This document shows, in pieces, positions 62,949 through 64,000 of a DNA stretch of 64,000 bases. The translations under genes and the position numbers were made by a program. Every line of letters starts with the position of its first letter. Within the stretch, counting starts at the first letter, position 1. This DNA comes from Pelagibacterium halotolerans B2 (GTDB taxonomy: Bacteria > Pseudomonadota > Alphaproteobacteria > Rhizobiales > Devosiaceae). The notes under the pieces are model-generated. The model was not told where the DNA came from and made no database searches. It saw nothing but the letters and a program-made list of their open reading frames with translations. The stretch lies in NCBI RefSeq assembly GCF_000230555.1, contig NC_016078.1:2418001-2482000 (forward strand), given 5' to 3'.

Positions 62949-63746
62949 TTGCCCACGCTATGCCGGTCCGTTTCCTGTCCAATCTCCATAGCTCAATTGT
63001 CGTTCTTTCTTGTCGCTGCGCTCGCAGTTTTTCTTGTTGCCCTGTCGAAATCCGGTCTGGTCGCGAGCCTGGGGGTGGTTGGCGTTCCCCTGCTGACGCT
63101 CGTCATGCCGGCCCGCGACGCCGCCGGCATGATGCTGCCCCTGCTGATCGCCATGGACGTGATCGCGCTGATCGCCTATCGGCGCGAAGTCGACTGGAAG
63201 GTGTTCTGGATCCTGCTGCCCGGCGCCATGGTGGGAACGCTCATCGCCTTTTCGCTTTCGGCCGTGGTCAGTGAGGCCATGGTGCGCCTTGCCATCGGCA
63301 TGATCGCGCTGGCCTTCGTACTCGATGCCTGGCTTCCCTTGCGCAAAAAACTCGAGGGTCTGCCCCCCTCACGGCCCTGGGGAACGTTCTGGGGCTCGGT
63401 TGCCGGATTTACCAGCTTTGTGAGCCACACCGGCGGCCCGCCGGTCCAGATCTACATGCTGCCCATGCGTTTGCCACCGGCGCTTTTTGCCGGCACGAAT
63501 GCGGTCTTTTTTGCCGTGGTCAATGCAAGCAAGATCCCGTTCTATTTCGTCCTGGGTCAGCTTTCGCTCGCCAATATGCAGGCAGCGCTTTATCTCATGC
63601 CGGTGGCGATTATCGGCATGGCGCTTGGCGTGTTCCTGGTCAGGCGCATCGACGCCGGCCTGTTTTACAGAGTGGCCTACATCCTGATTTTCCTGCTGTC
63701 GCTCAAGCTGATCTATGACGGGATCACCGGATTGTTTTTCGCCTGA
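62949..63746 (+). CDS. TSUP-family permease (TauE/SafE type)
   Basis: An inner-membrane protein of up to 265 residues with about eight helices. The first-helix pattern ALSKSGLVASLGVVGVPLLTL and the mid-protein GFTSFVSHTGGPPVQIYMLP mark the TSUP family, which exports sulfite, sulfoacetate or related organic anions. The start is uncertain: only TTG codons (62949 or 62997) are in frame, and no good ribosome site is seen. A TTGACA box lies about 15 bp before 62949. Confidence 0.85.
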   Translation: MPTLCRSVSCPISIAQLSFFLVAALAVFLVALSKSGLVASLGVVGVPLLTLVMPARDAAGMMLPLLIAMDVIALIAYRREVDWKVFWILLPGAMVGTLIAFSLSAVVSEAMVRLAIGMIALAFVLDAWLPLRKKLEGLPPSRPWGTFWGSVAGFTSFVSHTGGPPVQIYMLPMRLPPALFAGTNAVFFAVVNASKIPFYFVLGQLSLANMQAALYLMPVAIIGMALGVFLVRRIDAGLFYRVAYILIFLLSLKLIYDGITGLFFA

Positions 63747-63763
63747 TCGCGGACATTAAAAAA

Positions 63764-63788
63764 GGCCGCAGCTTTCGCCGTGGCCTCA
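63764..63788 (-). terminator. Terminator after the DUF465 gene
   Basis: On the minus strand AGGCCACGGC, GAAA and GCTGCGGCCT make a stem with one mismatch, followed by TTTTTT. The plus-strand TSUP gene ends just beside it. Confidence 0.75.
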
Positions 63789-63813
63789 CAGAAATCGCAA
63801 GTCTGGCTGGACC

Positions 63814-63990
63814 TTAGTGGGCGGTCTCGTATTGCGCGCGCGCCAACTGGTCCTTGAGTTCGAGTTTCTTGCGCTTAAGAGCGGCGATCAGCAGCGCATC
63901 GCGGGCGGGATGGCGCATTTCTTCGCTGATCTTTCGTTCCAAATCCTGATGCCGCCGCTCCAGGGAAGTGATGTAAGTCTGTGAGGTCAT
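63814..63990 (-). CDS. YdcH/DUF465-family small protein
   Basis: A 58-residue helical protein, MTSQTYITSLERRHQDLERKI, followed by a basic stretch (IAALKRKKLELKDQLA). It belongs to the DUF465 family of short antiparallel coiled coils, function unknown. The ATG at 63990 has AGGAG six bases upstream; a GTG two codons earlier is open. The gene is complete, but its promoter lies at the edge of the window. Confidence 0.88.
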   Translation of the reverse strand: MTSQTYITSLERRHQDLERKISEEMRHPARDALLIAALKRKKLELKDQLARAQYETAH

Positions 63991-64000
63991 GGCCACTCCT

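Noticed and set aside
1..64000. Transfer RNA and ribosomal RNA genes
   Set aside because: Intergenic stretches were scanned by eye for tRNA-like arms and conserved rRNA motifs and none was seen; a covariance search would be more sensitive.

Overview
The window looks like a chromosomal segment of a GC-rich alphaproteobacterium of the order Hyphomicrobiales, most like the Devosia/Pelagibacterium group. This assignment is inferred from gene content and order: RcdA (DUF1465), TrcR (DUF1013), DUF4164-ZapA, a 6S RNA next to 5-formyltetrahydrofolate cyclo-ligase, a yebC-ruvCAB-ybgC-tolQRAB-pal-cpoB-tilS-ftsH-glmM backbone, and dispersed palindromic repeats typical of this group. No rRNA, tRNA, CRISPR array or intact transposase gene was found.

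Layout. 1-8232: the tail of a ThiQ-like ABC ATPase, a large acidic one-helix membrane protein of unknown function, purA, an EamA exporter, and a [12 protein letters not shown] serine cluster with an exporter gene inside it. 8233-9394: a 1.2 kb gene-free block of structured repeats. 9395-20298: an ABC-F ATPase, a 52-residue membrane protein, a THUMP-domain rRNA methyltransferase, a YeiB/DUF418-like membrane protein, a 48-residue lipoprotein, a BenE transporter, an outer-membrane beta-barrel, glmM, a small-molecule-type methyltransferase and a soluble double-PAS chemoreceptor. 20299-21357: a second gene-free block holding an inverted copy of the first repeat and a (CCCTT)8 microsatellite.

21358-37553: a long minus-strand housekeeping block: 6S RNA, folate cyclo-ligase, YmdB-like phosphodiesterase, yebC, ruvC, ruvA, an unknown four-helix membrane gene, ruvB, ybgC, the complete tol-pal system, tilS and ftsH. 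Two plus-strand genes, a diguanylate cyclase and a CHRD-domain protein, interrupt it. 37631-40432: an unknown membrane protein, a DinB protein, a frameshifted MOSC gene, zapA and a DUF4164 gene. 40618-49028: central carbon metabolism on the plus strand (tkt, gap, pgk, class I aldolase), with an iron-uptake pair inserted between pgk and the aldolase. The second member of that pair seems to be a siderophore-interacting protein fused to an O-methyltransferase-like module and split by a frameshift.

49073-63990: a ThiE-like protein, a Sel1-repeat protein, EF-P, SuhB, a MotA/ExbB plus OmpA-type motor pair, an ABC exporter, L31, RcdA, a GntR/ABC module with a palindromic operator over its start codon, a DUF1192 protein, a quinone oxidoreductase, an alpha/beta hydrolase, TrcR, a TSUP permease and a DUF465 protein.

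The most unusual signal is the inverted repeat pair at about 8665-9157 and 20435-20927. Most of the roughly 420 bp core is identical between copies, except for one 18-base segment. That segment differs greatly in sequence, yet in both copies it folds into a seven-pair hairpin capped by a GNRA tetraloop. This compensatory pattern suggests a structured RNA rather than inert junk.
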